A stretch of DNA of 29,021 nucleotides from an uncultured Bacteroidota bacterium (lineage in GTDB: Bacteria > Bacteroidota > Bacteroidia > Flavobacteriales > Flavobacteriaceae), in the NCBI GenBank assembly GCA_902560025.1, contig CACEKL010000008.1:1-29021 (forward strand), read 5' to 3'. Numbering within the stretch: the first letter of the stretch is position 1; every line of letters begins with the position of its first letter. This document shows, one piece after another, positions 7,915-15,238 of the stretch. Both the position numbers and the translations under genes were made by a program. The notes beneath the pieces are model-generated. The model saw only the letters and a program-made list of their open reading frames with translations. It was not told the origin of the DNA and made no database searches.

Positions 7915-8640
7915 TTAACCTGACGGCCTTAAGCCCCAACTTTGTCTTTTAGCAAAAGAGGGATTACAAGGGCTCAAAAATAAATCACGAACAATAAATA
8001 TTGGGTTGTATCCACCGCCATACCAATCATAACTAGCAGAAGCGGTCAAACACAAACTAAGGTCATTAACAGGTTTAATTTTGCCATCATCTTCAAAGAT
8101 AAATTTTTGATTAGGATTTTGATCACACTCACGCAAAACTAAGTCAGAACGCTGACCAGGACTTTCTACCTCCATACAAAGATTATAAAAAGGAAACCTA
8201 AACTCACCACCACTAATTTTGGAAACATCAAAACCTTGGTCTGGAGAAACACCAAGAGACCCGCTCATTCGTTGAAAAAAAGGCTGAGAATCCCCCCCTC
8301 TAGGACTAGAGTTGCAAGTATGAGCCTGTAGGGGTCTATCAAGGGCAACAGACGAGCTTCTAGCGCCAGCGCCTTGCATTGGAGCGCCCCCGCCCCCATA
8401 CGGAGAATATAAAGTTTCAGGGATGTCTATGCAAACACTACTATTGACTCCTCGAGAAGCCATATACTGAAGATTTTCAGGAAAAACAAAACCAGGATCT
8501 AAATTGTTTAACAAAAAAATATCTGTTGTTTCTGGAGAACTCGTTTCTTCAATTATTAAATCGGACCCTTTATCACAAGACAACAAAAAAAACAAAAAGA
8601 AACACAAAAACCTCACAGAACGAATATAAAAAAAAAGCAC
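7915..8640 (-). CDS. Lipoprotein with a ricin-type lectin-like C-terminal domain
   Basis: This protein of up to 241 residues begins with a very hydrophobic signal (F-L-C-F-F-L-F-F-L-L-S-C) ending in a lipobox Cys, so it is probably exported and lipidated. A Gly/Ser/Pro-rich middle (Y-G-G-G-G-A-P) follows. The last 90 residues or so contain L-C-M-E-V, Q-K-F-I-F, S-L-C-L-T-A and Q-S-W-G-L, spaced like the repeats of ricin B lectins (Q-x-W/F boxes), which often bind sugars. The GTG at 8640 overlaps the rnpA stop (TAGTG) and suggests coupling; a GTG at 8616 would give a more usual signal length. A surface carbohydrate-binding role is inferred. Finding it in an rnpA operon is unusual. Confidence 0.6.
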   Translation of the reverse strand: MLFFYIRSVRFLCFFLFFLLSCDKGSDLIIEETSSPETTDIFLLNNLDPGFVFPENLQYMASRGVNSSVCIDIPETLYSPYGGGGAPMQGAGARSSSVALDRPLQAHTCNSSPRGGDSQPFFQRMSGSLGVSPDQGFDVSKISGGEFRFPFYNLCMEVESPGQRSDLVLRECDQNPNQKFIFEDDGKIKPVNDLSLCLTASASYDWYGGGYNPIFIVRDLFLSPCNPSFAKRQSWGLRPSG

Positions 8641-8957
8641 TATTTTTTAAAAAGAGAACAAACGTCTTTATTAAGGAGGTCAAATTCAACAAAAGAAGAG
8701 CTAGTGTATATGATCATATACCAACCAAAACCATTGTTTTTAAACACACCATCATTTTTTCTTAATATTTCTCTAAGACGCCTTTTTATTTTGTTTCTAT
8801 CAACTGCACGAGGAAAAGACTTTTTAGGTACAGACACAACATAAAACAATTCATCTGTTTCCTGCTTCAAAAAAACACAACGAACAAATTCAGAAGAAAA
8901 GCGGACACCTTTTTCAAAAAGAAAATCAATTTTTTTATTTCCTTTTAGGGGGTTCAT
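8640..8957 (-). CDS. rnpA: Ribonuclease P protein component
   Basis: RnpA is the small basic protein that helps the RNase P RNA bind pre-tRNA. The 105-residue product has the family hallmark RNKIKRRLRE and the K-F-R-V-like beta strand Y-V-V-S-V-P-K-K-S-F. The frame is open further upstream to 9002, but this would run into the hydrolase gene. The ATG at 8957 gives the normal M-N-P-L-K-G-N-K-K-I-D-F-L-F start and lies one base after the hydrolase stop. The gene sits in a coupled minus-strand operon after lepA and the hydrolase. rpmH, its usual partner in many bacteria, is not in this window. Confidence 0.93.
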   Translation of the reverse strand: MNPLKGNKKIDFLFEKGVRFSSEFVRCVFLKQETDELFYVVSVPKKSFPRAVDRNKIKRRLREILRKNDGVFKNNGFGWYMIIYTSSSFVEFDLLNKDVCSLFKK

Positions 8958-8958
8958 T

Positions 8959-9807
8959 TTAAAAAAGATCTTTAAGTTTAGAAGAGCTCTCAAACCTAAC
9001 ACCCTTCTCAGTTTTCTTTAAAAACACAACCTCATTTACAGGGTCGTGTTGAAGAAAGATTAAAGAATTGTTTTCTACTAAGTTGTTTAAAATTCTTGTT
9101 TTTTCCTCCATTGTAACAAGAGGCCTCACATCATACCCCATAAGATAAGGTATAGGAATGTGGCCAGCAGTGGGCACAAGATCTGAAGCAAACAGAATTG
9201 TTTTTCCTTTATATTGAACTTTAGGCAAAGCCATTTTTTCAGTGTGACCATCTACCAATAAAAGATCAAAACCAAGCTCAGAACAAAAACCGTCTTCAGT
9301 GCTGTCAAAAAGATTTAACTGTCCTGATTCTTTTAATGGTAAAAGATTTTCCTCTAAAAAAGAAGCTTTTTCCCTGGGGTTCGGGCTAACACTTGCCCAC
9401 TCCCAATGACTTTTAGAGCACCAAAACTTTGCGTTTTTAAAAACAGGAACAATTTTATCACCCTCCCTTTTAGTCGCACCACCACAATGGTCAAAATGAA
9501 GGTGTGTGAGGAACACATCAGTAACATCTTCAACACCAAATCCGCAAGAAGCCAAAGAGCTTTCAAGGGTCATGTCTCCAGACCTGTCGTAGTGAGAGAA
9601 AAACTTTTCGCTTTGTTTGTTTCCAAGACCAGCATCTATCAGTATAAGCTTTTCACCATCCTCAATTAAAAGACAGCGAGCGCTCATCTCTATTCTGTTT
9701 TGAGAATCAGCAGGGTTAGTTCTTTCCCAAAGCACTTTAGGAACAACACCAAACATTGCTCCTCCATCAAGTTTAAAATTACCGGTCTCTATTGAGTGAA
9801 GTTTCAT
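8959..9807 (-). CDS. MBL-fold metallo-hydrolase
   Basis: This is a 282-residue metallo-beta-lactamase-fold enzyme. Metal ligands are visible: HLHFDH (His102, His104, Asp106, His107), His188 in VDGHTEK, Asp209 in FASDLVP and His254 in FLQHDP, a complete two-metal set. It resembles the broad lactonase/glyoxalase-like branch with a lid-like N-terminal segment (FKLDGGAMFGVVPKVLW). The substrate cannot be predicted from sequence. Its ATG overlaps the lepA stop in TAATG, and rnpA begins one base after its stop, so the three are tightly coupled. Confidence 0.88.
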   Translation of the reverse strand: MKLHSIETGNFKLDGGAMFGVVPKVLWERTNPADSQNRIEMSARCLLIEDGEKLILIDAGLGNKQSEKFFSHYDRSGDMTLESSLASCGFGVEDVTDVFLTHLHFDHCGGATKREGDKIVPVFKNAKFWCSKSHWEWASVSPNPREKASFLEENLLPLKESGQLNLFDSTEDGFCSELGFDLLLVDGHTEKMALPKVQYKGKTILFASDLVPTAGHIPIPYLMGYDVRPLVTMEEKTRILNNLVENNSLIFLQHDPVNEVVFLKKTEKGVRFESSSKLKDLF

Positions 9808-11606
9808 TAGTCGTTAATTTTTAAAACAGCCATAAATGCTTGTTGGGGAATTTCAACACTCCCAACCATTCTCATTTTTTTCTTTCCCTTTTTTTGTTTC
9901 TCAAGCAGCTTTCTTTTCCTTGTTACATCACCCCCGTATAGCTTTGCCGTTACATCTTTTCTATAGGCCTTTATTGTTTCTCTTGAAATAATTTTAGCAC
10001 CTATAGCTGCTTGAACAGGAATGTCAAACTGCTGTCTTGGTATTAACTCTCTTAGTTTTTCACACATTTTTCTTCCAACTCTTTGCGCATTATCTGCATG
10101 GATTAGTGAGGAAAGCGCATCAACAGACTTTCCGTTTAACAAGATGTCAAGACGAACAAGTTTTGAAGCAACAAAACCAGAAGGAGAGTAGTCAAAAGAG
10201 GCATATCCTTTGGAAACAGATTTTAAGCGATCATAAAAGTCAAAAACAATTTCTGCTAAAGGAAGCTTAAAGCTTAACTCAACTCTTTCAGGCGTTAGGT
10301 ATCGCTGGTTTTTTATCTCCCCCCTTTTTTCAATACACAAGGTCAACACATTACCAACAAACTCAGATTTTGTTATAATAGTTGCGTCAATATAAGGCTC
10401 TTCAACCCTATCAAGACGAGAAGGATCAGGAAGATCAGAAGGGTTGTTAACAAGTATGGCGTCGTTAGGATCTTTTTTAACATAGGCGTTATAAGAAACG
10501 TTCGGAACTGTCGTTATAACAGACATGTTAAACTCTCTCTGAAGCCTCTCTTGAATAATTTCTAAATGAAGCATGCCTAGAAAACCACACCTAAAACCAA
10601 AACCAAGGGCAGCAGAACTTTCGGGCATAAAAACTAAAGAAGCATCATTAAGCTGCAGTTTTTCCATACTAGACCTTAAATCTTCATAATCATCAGTATC
10701 AACAGGATAAATTCCTGCAAAAACCATTGGTTTTACCTCTTCAAACCCTTCAATAGCTGAAACACCACTTTCCTCAGTCAGCGTTATTGTGTCGCCAACC
10801 TTAACATCCTTTGCTTCTTTTATTCCTGTGATAAGATAGCCAACATCACCGGTTAAAATTTCTTGCTTTGGTACTTGGCTTAATTTTAGAGTACCAACCT
10901 CTTCGGCACCATAGCTTTTTCCTGTTGACATAAATTTTACTTTGTTTCCTTTTGAAATTTTTCCATTTACAACCTTAAAATAAGTTTCAATTCCTCTGTA
11001 TGGATTAAAGACAGAGTCAAAAATAAGCGCCTGTAGTGGAGCGTCAGGATCACCACCAGGGGAAGGAACTCTTTCTACAATTGCGCTAAGTATTCCCTCA
11101 ATACCCTCGCCTGTTTTTGCAGAAGCAAGGACAACCTCATCGGGCTTACAACCAATAAGCGAAACAATTTCGTCAACAACAACCTCTGTGTTTGCTGACG
11201 GAAGGTCAATCTTGTTTACAACAGGAATTATTTCCAAATCATTATCAACAGCGAGATAAAGGTTTGAAATAGTTTGAGCTTGAATACTTTGGGCAGCATC
11301 CACTACCAATAAAGCTCCCTCACAAGCAGCAATTGCCCTTGAAACCTCATATGAAAAATCAACATGACCAGGAGTGTCAATAAGGTTTAAAATAAAACTT
11401 TCATCACCCCTTTTATAGTCCATTTGAACAGCATGAGACTTTATGGTTATCCCTCTTTCTCTTTCAAGGTCCATGTCATCAAGAAGCTGATCCTGTTTTT
11501 CTCTATCAGTAACAGAGCCAGTAAAGTCCAAAAGACGGTCAGCGAGAGTACTTTTCCCGTGATCAATATGAGCTATAATACAGAAGTTTCTTATGTTTTG
11601 TGACAA
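9807..11606 (-). CDS. lepA: Elongation factor 4 (LepA) GTPase
   Basis: LepA is a ribosome-associated translational GTPase implicated in back-translocation or initiation quality. All five G motifs are present: AHIDHGKST (G1), R-G-I-T-I-K (G2), DTPGHVDF (G3), NKID (G4) and SAK (G5). Domain II, an EF-G-like domain, and the LepA-specific C-terminal domain with [21 protein letters not shown] follow. No ATG is available. A TTG at 11606 gives M-S-Q-N-I-R-N-F-C, which fits family N-termini and about 599 residues; another TTG at 11624 would add six residues but overlaps a -7-like element. Third positions are strongly T-rich. It heads the operon with the hydrolase, rnpA and the lipoprotein. Confidence 0.97.
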   Translation of the reverse strand: MSQNIRNFCIIAHIDHGKSTLADRLLDFTGSVTDREKQDQLLDDMDLERERGITIKSHAVQMDYKRGDESFILNLIDTPGHVDFSYEVSRAIAACEGALLVVDAAQSIQAQTISNLYLAVDNDLEIIPVVNKIDLPSANTEVVVDEIVSLIGCKPDEVVLASAKTGEGIEGILSAIVERVPSPGGDPDAPLQALIFDSVFNPYRGIETYFKVVNGKISKGNKVKFMSTGKSYGAEEVGTLKLSQVPKQEILTGDVGYLITGIKEAKDVKVGDTITLTEESGVSAIEGFEEVKPMVFAGIYPVDTDDYEDLRSSMEKLQLNDASLVFMPESSAALGFGFRCGFLGMLHLEIIQERLQREFNMSVITTVPNVSYNAYVKKDPNDAILVNNPSDLPDPSRLDRVEEPYIDATIITKSEFVGNVLTLCIEKRGEIKNQRYLTPERVELSFKLPLAEIVFDFYDRLKSVSKGYASFDYSPSGFVASKLVRLDILLNGKSVDALSSLIHADNAQRVGRKMCEKLRELIPRQQFDIPVQAAIGAKIISRETIKAYRKDVTAKLYGGDVTRKRKLLEKQKKGKKKMRMVGSVEIPQQAFMAVLKIND

Positions 11607-11621
11607 AGCCTGTGTTTTCGA

Positions 11622-11629
11622 CAAAGATA
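11622..11629 (-). promoter_or_regulatory. Possible -7 promoter element of the lepA operon
   Basis: On the minus strand this reads TATCTTTG (TAnnTTTG consensus). It ends 15 nt before the TTG at 11606 and overlaps the alternative TTG at 11624, which argues for the downstream start. No clear -33 TTG is present at the usual distance. Confidence 0.35.
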
Positions 11630-11680
11630 CTTACTTTGTATAATCTTTAATTGCTAGAGCTAAATAAATTCAAGAATTGT

Positions 11681-11688
11681 TAATTTTG
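11681..11688 (+). promoter_or_regulatory. Possible -7 promoter element of dusB
   Basis: TAATTTTG fits TAnnTTTG and ends 4 nt before the dusB ATG at 11693. If it is the true -7 element, the mRNA would start at or very near the start codon and be leaderless. No -33 TTG is seen at 17-23 nt upstream, so this remains tentative. Confidence 0.35.
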
Positions 11689-11692
11689 CCAC

Positions 11693-12685
11693 ATGATTAA
11701 AATAGGAAACATTGAACTTCCTAAATTCCCTCTTCTTCTTGCACCGATGGAAGATGTGAGCGACCCCCCTTTTAGGGCGCTTTGTAAAGAGCAAGGGGCA
11801 GATGTTGTATACACTGAGTTTATATCAAGCGAGGGGCTTATTAGAAACGCAGCAAAGAGTACAAAAAAACTAGACATATATACAAAAGAAAGACCTGTAG
11901 GAATTCAAATATTTGGATCAAACCTTGATTCAATGCTTGGGGCGGTAGACATAGTTGAAAAAACGAACCCAGATATTATTGACATTAATTATGGGTGTCC
12001 TGTTAAAAAAGTAGTATGTAAAGGAGCAGGTGCAGGAATTTTAAAAGACATTCCATTAATGGTTAGTCTTACAAAAGAAATAGTAAAAAGAACAAGCCTG
12101 CCTGTTACTGTAAAAACCAGACTGGGATGGGATGAAAAATCCATAAAAATAGTAGAAGTAGCAGAAAGACTTCAGGATGTTGGTATAAAAGCAATTTCTA
12201 TTCACGGAAGAACAAGAGCTCAAATGTATAAAGGTGATGCTGACTGGACCCAAATAGCTGCAATAAAAAATAATCCAAGAATGCATATACCGGTTTTTGG
12301 GAATGGTGATGTAAACACACCAGAGAAGGCTAAAGAAATGAGGGACGAATATGGGCTTGATGGAGCTATGATAGGAAGAGCGTCCATAGGAAACCCATGG
12401 TTTTTTGACCAAGTAAAACACTATTTAAGCACAGGCAATAAAAAACAAGAACCAGGAATACCAGATAAAGCAAAAATGGCAAAAAGACATTTAGAGATGG
12501 CGGTGAAGTGGAAAGGTGAGGTGTTGGGAGTTCTAGAAACAAGAAGACACTACGGAAATTACTTTAAAGGGGTTGCAAACTTTAAAGAAACAAAAAGCAG
12601 AATACTTAATGAAAAAGATCCAATCAAAATCTTTCATGAGCTTGATGAAATAATACATACTTTCTCCCAAAAAGAATTGGTTTAG
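11693..12685 (+). CDS. dusB: tRNA-dihydrouridine synthase (DusB family)
   Basis: Dus enzymes reduce uridines in the tRNA D loop using FMN and NADPH. The 330-residue protein shows the TIM-barrel signatures APMEDVSDPPFRAL, NYGCPVKK with catalytic Cys102, VTVKTRLGWD, ISIHGRTRAQMYKGDADW and the phosphate-binding GAMIGRASIGNPWFF, then a helical C-terminal tRNA-binding domain. This is the DusB-like pattern common in Bacteroidota. It is divergent from lepA across a short shared promoter region, and its TAG stop overlaps the convergent permease stop by 4 nt. Confidence 0.95.
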   Translation: MIKIGNIELPKFPLLLAPMEDVSDPPFRALCKEQGADVVYTEFISSEGLIRNAAKSTKKLDIYTKERPVGIQIFGSNLDSMLGAVDIVEKTNPDIIDINYGCPVKKVVCKGAGAGILKDIPLMVSLTKEIVKRTSLPVTVKTRLGWDEKSIKIVEVAERLQDVGIKAISIHGRTRAQMYKGDADWTQIAAIKNNPRMHIPVFGNGDVNTPEKAKEMRDEYGLDGAMIGRASIGNPWFFDQVKHYLSTGNKKQEPGIPDKAKMAKRHLEMAVKWKGEVLGVLETRRHYGNYFKGVANFKETKSRILNEKDPIKIFHELDEIIHTFSQKELV

Positions 12686-13875
12686 TCTTCTTTTAAACCA
12701 ATTGTAGACCACAAAGAAGTAATCACACCCAAAGCAATAATTGTGGTTAAAACAATTAAAACGTTAGAAATAGTAAAAGAAATAGGATATGGTATGGATG
12801 TTCCAGGAACTAAAATTAAAGAATAAGAGTTTTGAAAAACTATAATCAACCAGGCTAAAAGAACACCGACAACCCCACCAAAAAAAGATGTTACTATACC
12901 CAATAAAAAGAACACTTGATTAATATCATTTTTTTCTCCTCCAAGAGATTTAAGAATTCTTAAATCACGCCTTTTTTCAACAATCATAATTGTTAGAGAG
13001 CCAACAAGGTTAAACATAGCGACCAATGCGACTAGAGAAAAAATAAGATATACGGCAAAATTTTCAGTATTCAGCATCTTGTACAACGCAGGGTTTAAAT
13101 CTTGTTTTGTCAATACTTCAGCTTTTTCTCCAAGCTCATCAATGATAAAAGTTTTAACATCGTTATCAGTAAGAGAGTTATTTGAAAAAATCTCAACAGA
13201 TGTAAAAGCATTTTCTTGAGCTCCAGTTAAACTAGCCATAGAAGCCAGCGAGGTAAACGCATATTTTTTCTCTATATCACTGCTTATTTGATAGATACCT
13301 TCAATATCAAACTGCTTAGATGAAAAAGGAGAAAAACCAAAAAGGCTATTGGTGTTACTTTTAGGAGCGGTAGCAAGAAGAGAAAACTCTTTACTAAGAA
13401 CAACCTCTAGAGAAGAGGCCAAATCTGCACCAATATAAATTGTGTTTTTCTTTTCTGGAGAAAAAACACCAACAAGAGAAAGAGAATCTAGGGCAGGTGT
13501 AAGATGATAGTCAGCAAACACACCTTTTAGTATAGTAGCACCAGAATTTAGCTCATTTGAAAAGACCACCTTTTCTTCTATTACTTCAGAAGCACCCAGA
13601 ACACCATCGAGTCCTCGAATTTTGTTAAGAGTCTCTTGATCTACAACAAGATATTTACCTTTTTTAGGTACCACTTTATAATCCGGATCAAAAGAGCTGG
13701 TGTAAAAAAGACCAAAATCTTTAAGACCCTCAAAAGCGCTCAGGACAACTAACAAAACACATGCAGCAGCAGCAATCATTAAAAAAGCAAAACCATTAAT
13801 TCTATTTACAATTGTTTTAGAATCCCTTGAAAAAAAATAACGAAAAGCAATTTTATATATGTAAGACTTGAACAT
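12682..13875 (-). CDS. FtsX-like ABC transporter permease (LolC/LolE type)
   Basis: This is a 397-residue inner-membrane protein with four predicted membrane segments: one at about residues 28-50, then a large extracytoplasmic (MacB-core-like) domain to about 270, and three at about 275-305, 330-355 and 372-392. V-E-K-R-R-D-L-R-I-L-K-S-L-G after the second segment is the cytoplasmic coupling signature of the LolC/E and FtsX-like families. Lol permeases extract lipoproteins for transfer to the outer membrane; the ATP-binding partner (LolD-like) is not in this window. It follows rbfA by one base and probably shares its transcript, an arrangement I recall as common in flavobacteria. Confidence 0.88.
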   Translation of the reverse strand: MFKSYIYKIAFRYFFSRDSKTIVNRINGFAFLMIAAAACVLLVVLSAFEGLKDFGLFYTSSFDPDYKVVPKKGKYLVVDQETLNKIRGLDGVLGASEVIEEKVVFSNELNSGATILKGVFADYHLTPALDSLSLVGVFSPEKKNTIYIGADLASSLEVVLSKEFSLLATAPKSNTNSLFGFSPFSSKQFDIEGIYQISSDIEKKYAFTSLASMASLTGAQENAFTSVEIFSNNSLTDNDVKTFIIDELGEKAEVLTKQDLNPALYKMLNTENFAVYLIFSLVALVAMFNLVGSLTIMIVEKRRDLRILKSLGGEKNDINQVFFLLGIVTSFFGGVVGVLLAWLIIVFQNSYSLILVPGTSIPYPISFTISNVLIVLTTIIALGVITSLWSTIGLKED

Positions 13876-13876
13876 T

Positions 13877-14236
13877 TTACTTTATAGGGTTGTCTGGGTT
13901 GTTAATAGAGTCTTCAACTGAATCGATATAATCAAGAGAGTCGTCAAGAAAAAAAGCAAGTTCAGGAACTTTTCGTAAGTGCTTCTTTAATATAACAGAA
14001 AGATCATATTTTATTTTGGTAGAATTTTTCTGCAACAAAGCAATTTGAGCAACAGAATTATCACTTGGAAAAATACTCAAGTAAACTTTACATAAAGAAA
14101 GATCAGGAGAAACGCGAGTTTTGGTTACAGAGATGATAAGGTTTTTGATACCACCTCTTCTAAGGTCCTCGTTAATTAGCCCAGCAAGCTCTTTTTGTAT
14201 TAAAGAAGAAATCTTTTTCTGTCTCTGACTTTCCAT
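13877..14236 (-). CDS. rbfA: 30S ribosome-binding factor A
   Basis: RbfA binds the 30S subunit and aids late 16S rRNA maturation, also in cold adaptation. The 119-residue protein matches the KH-like family: M-E-S-Q-R-Q-K-K-I-S-S-L-I-Q-K-E at the start, V-T-K-T-R-V-S-P-D-L-S-L-C-K-V-Y-L-S in the middle, and R-K-V-P-E-L-A-F-F-L-D-D-S-L near the end. It is the first gene of a two-gene unit with the permease. Confidence 0.93.
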   Translation of the reverse strand: MESQRQKKISSLIQKELAGLINEDLRRGGIKNLIISVTKTRVSPDLSLCKVYLSIFPSDNSVAQIALLQKNSTKIKYDLSVILKKHLRKVPELAFFLDDSLDYIDSVEDSINNPDNPIK

Positions 14237-14303
14237 ATGTCAAAAGTAGTTTAAATAAAAAACAAAAATTTAATTTATGTTTTATAAAAAGATAGTGAAA
14301 TTG

Positions 14304-14311
14304 TATATTTG
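14304..14311 (+). promoter_or_regulatory. -7 promoter element of the CAT tRNA
   Basis: TATATTTG matches the TAnnTTTG consensus and ends 10 nt before the first base of the tRNA. The -33 TTG is not obvious. Confidence 0.45.
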
Positions 14312-14321
14312 CGCCAATACC

Positions 14322-14395
14322 GGTCCTATAGCTCAGTTGGTTAGAGTAGATGACTCATAATCATTTGGTCCCTGGTTCGAGTCCAGGTGGGACCA
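14322..14395 (+). tRNA. tRNA with CAT anticodon (elongator tRNA-Met, or tRNA-Ile2)
   Basis: A 74-nt cloverleaf folds. Acceptor GGTCCTA pairs with TGGGACC (one T-G pair), the D arm is GCTC-AGTTGGTTA-GAGT, the anticodon arm is GATGA-CTCATAA-TCATT with anticodon CAT, the T arm is CCTGG-TTCGAGT-CCAGG, and the discriminator is A. CCA is not encoded as such. It is not initiator-like, since the 1-72 pair is present and the anticodon stem lacks three G-C pairs. Sequence alone does not separate elongator Met from lysidine-modified Ile2. The 3' half and terminator recur at 15141. Confidence 0.9.
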
Positions 14396-14437
14396 CCCTT
14401 AAACCCTCTAAGTCCTTGACTATGAGGGTTTTTTTTA
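14384..14437 (+). repeat. Direct repeat copy 1: tRNA 3' end plus terminator (candidate att site)
   Basis: This 54-bp block begins inside the T arm of the tRNA (CAGGTGGGACCACC) and runs through the terminator hairpin to the end of its T run. It is matched by 15141-15194 with 51 of 54 identical bases; the only differences are three adjacent bases (CTT versus AAC). Duplication of a tRNA 3' end is the classic product of tyrosine-recombinase integration. Confidence 0.8.
14401..14436 (+). terminator. Rho-independent terminator of the CAT tRNA
   Basis: AAACCCTC pairs with GAGGGTTT across a 15-nt loop, followed by a run of T (8 T in total from 14429). Confidence 0.75.
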
Positions 14438-14451
14438 GACTATTGATTCCG

Positions 14452-14486
14452 AACCTAAATCCGAACCTTTTTAATAAATTTAGGTT
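14452..14486 (+). repeat. Inverted repeat just upstream of the GNAT gene
   Basis: AACCTAAAT (14452-14460) pairs perfectly with ATTTAGGTT (14478-14486) around a 17-nt loop that holds a CCGAACC copy. It ends 6 nt before the GNAT start codon, so it could be an operator, a leader hairpin or a recombinase site. Confidence 0.4.
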
Positions 14487-14492
14487 TCAATT

Positions 14493-15014
14493 ATGAATGT
14501 AAAACTGAAAATAGAAGAACTCGAGAATGAGGTGATATTTTTAAGACAAACCTTAAGGGAAGACTTTGAAGACTTGTATAAACAAGGAGGTCATCAAATA
14601 ATTTGGGAACAACATTCAGAAAACGACAGGTATAAAAAAGATAAGTTTCTAGAATATTTTAACTCTGGGATTAAGAACGAATTTGGAAGTCTAACAATTA
14701 TCAATAAAAATAACAACAAAATTGTTGGGTGGACTAGACTTTATGATTTTAAAGAAGAAGACCTTTCAGTTAAACTAGGGTATACTTTTCTTGGTAAAAA
14801 TTATTGGGGATCAAACATAAATTACAATGTTAAAAAACTAATATTAGGTTATGTTTTTTCTTTTTTAAACACTGTTTATTTTGATGTTTATGAAAAAAAT
14901 ATTCGTTCACAAAAGTCGGTAATGAAATTAGGGGGAATCTTAAACAAGATTAACTCAAATAATCATGAATATATTTTAACAAAAAAGGAATGGTCCAAAT
15001 GGGACTCGAACTAG
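14493..15014 (+). CDS. GNAT N-acetyltransferase (RimJ/RimL-like), cassette cargo
   Basis: This 173-residue protein carries the RimJ/RimL-like GNAT pattern: I-W-E-Q-H-S-E-N-D-R-Y near the N-terminus, GSLTIINKNNNKIVGWTRLY, a Y-T-F-L-G-K-N-Y-W-G-S-N-I-N segment typical of the family's acetyl-CoA site, and V-Y-E-K-N-I-R-S-Q-K-S-V-M-K-L-G-G. The N-terminus adds a short coiled-coil-like stretch. The acceptor substrate is unknown. It is the only gene between the two tRNA-end repeats, without a linked integrase or toxin. Its last codons overlap a sequence resembling an inverted tRNA 3' end. Confidence 0.75.
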   Translation: MNVKLKIEELENEVIFLRQTLREDFEDLYKQGGHQIIWEQHSENDRYKKDKFLEYFNSGIKNEFGSLTIINKNNNKIVGWTRLYDFKEEDLSVKLGYTFLGKNYWGSNINYNVKKLILGYVFSFLNTVYFDVYEKNIRSQKSVMKLGGILNKINSNNHEYILTKKEWSKWDSN

Positions 15015-15039
15015 GGTTAATGTAAAAAAATCTTGATTT

Positions 15040-15055
15040 TTAAAAAGGTTCGGAA
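15040..15055. repeat. Inverted partner of 14459-14474 bordering the GNAT cassette
   Basis: TTAAAAAGGTTCGGAA matches the reverse complement of 14459-14474 at 15 of 16 bases. The two copies flank the GNAT gene, about 0.6 kb apart, inside the tRNA-end repeats. Confidence 0.5.
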
Positions 15056-15067
15056 CACTAACCACAA

Positions 15068-15086
15068 TGGTTCGGATACCGAACCA
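15068..15086. repeat. Perfect palindrome TGGTTCGG-ATA-CCGAACCA
   Basis: Two 8-bp arms separated by 3 nt contain the CCGAACC word in both orientations. No T run follows, so it is more likely a protein-binding or recombination site than a terminator. Confidence 0.55.
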
Positions 15087-15140
15087 CCTAAATAAGTTAA
15101 CTTGTTGATTATCAGTATATATACAGCCCCCCTTTGAGGA

Positions 15141-15194
15141 CAGGTGGGACCACCAACAAACCCTCTAAGTCCTTGACTATGAGGGTTTTTTTTA
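15141..15194 (+). repeat. Direct repeat copy 2: tRNA 3' end plus terminator (candidate att site)
   Basis: This repeats 14384-14437 at 51 of 54 bases, starting with CAGGTGGGACCACC. No tRNA body precedes it; the sequence upstream is TTTGAGGA, so this is only the 3' end. Confidence 0.8.
15158..15193 (+). terminator. Duplicated terminator hairpin in the second repeat
   Basis: It is identical to the terminator after the tRNA: AAACCCTC and GAGGGTTT arms followed by T. It may end transcription of the GNAT gene. Confidence 0.65.
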
Positions 15195-15238
15195 ACGAAT
15201 TTGAGTGTGAACCAATTTGTGAACCAAAAACGAATTTT
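15194..15238. repeat. Paired direct repeats next to the second att-like copy
   Basis: AACGAATTT occurs at 15194-15202 and again at 15230-15238. GTGAACCAA occurs at 15207-15215 and again at 15219-15227. Such nested short direct repeats beside a core site resemble arm-type binding sites of tyrosine integrases. Confidence 0.45.

Noticed and set aside
8958..9002. Longer RnpA starting at 9002
   Set aside because: It would overlap the end of the hydrolase gene; ATG 8957 gives the normal family start.
10037..10270. Plus-strand open frame inside lepA
   Set aside because: It is a shadow of a well-conserved gene on the other strand without family similarity or start signals.
14322..14395. Initiator tRNA-fMet
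   Set aside because: The first base pairs with position 72 and the anticodon stem lacks the three G-C pairs of initiators.
15068..15086. Terminator at the palindrome
   Set aside because: No T run follows the stem; it is more likely a binding site.
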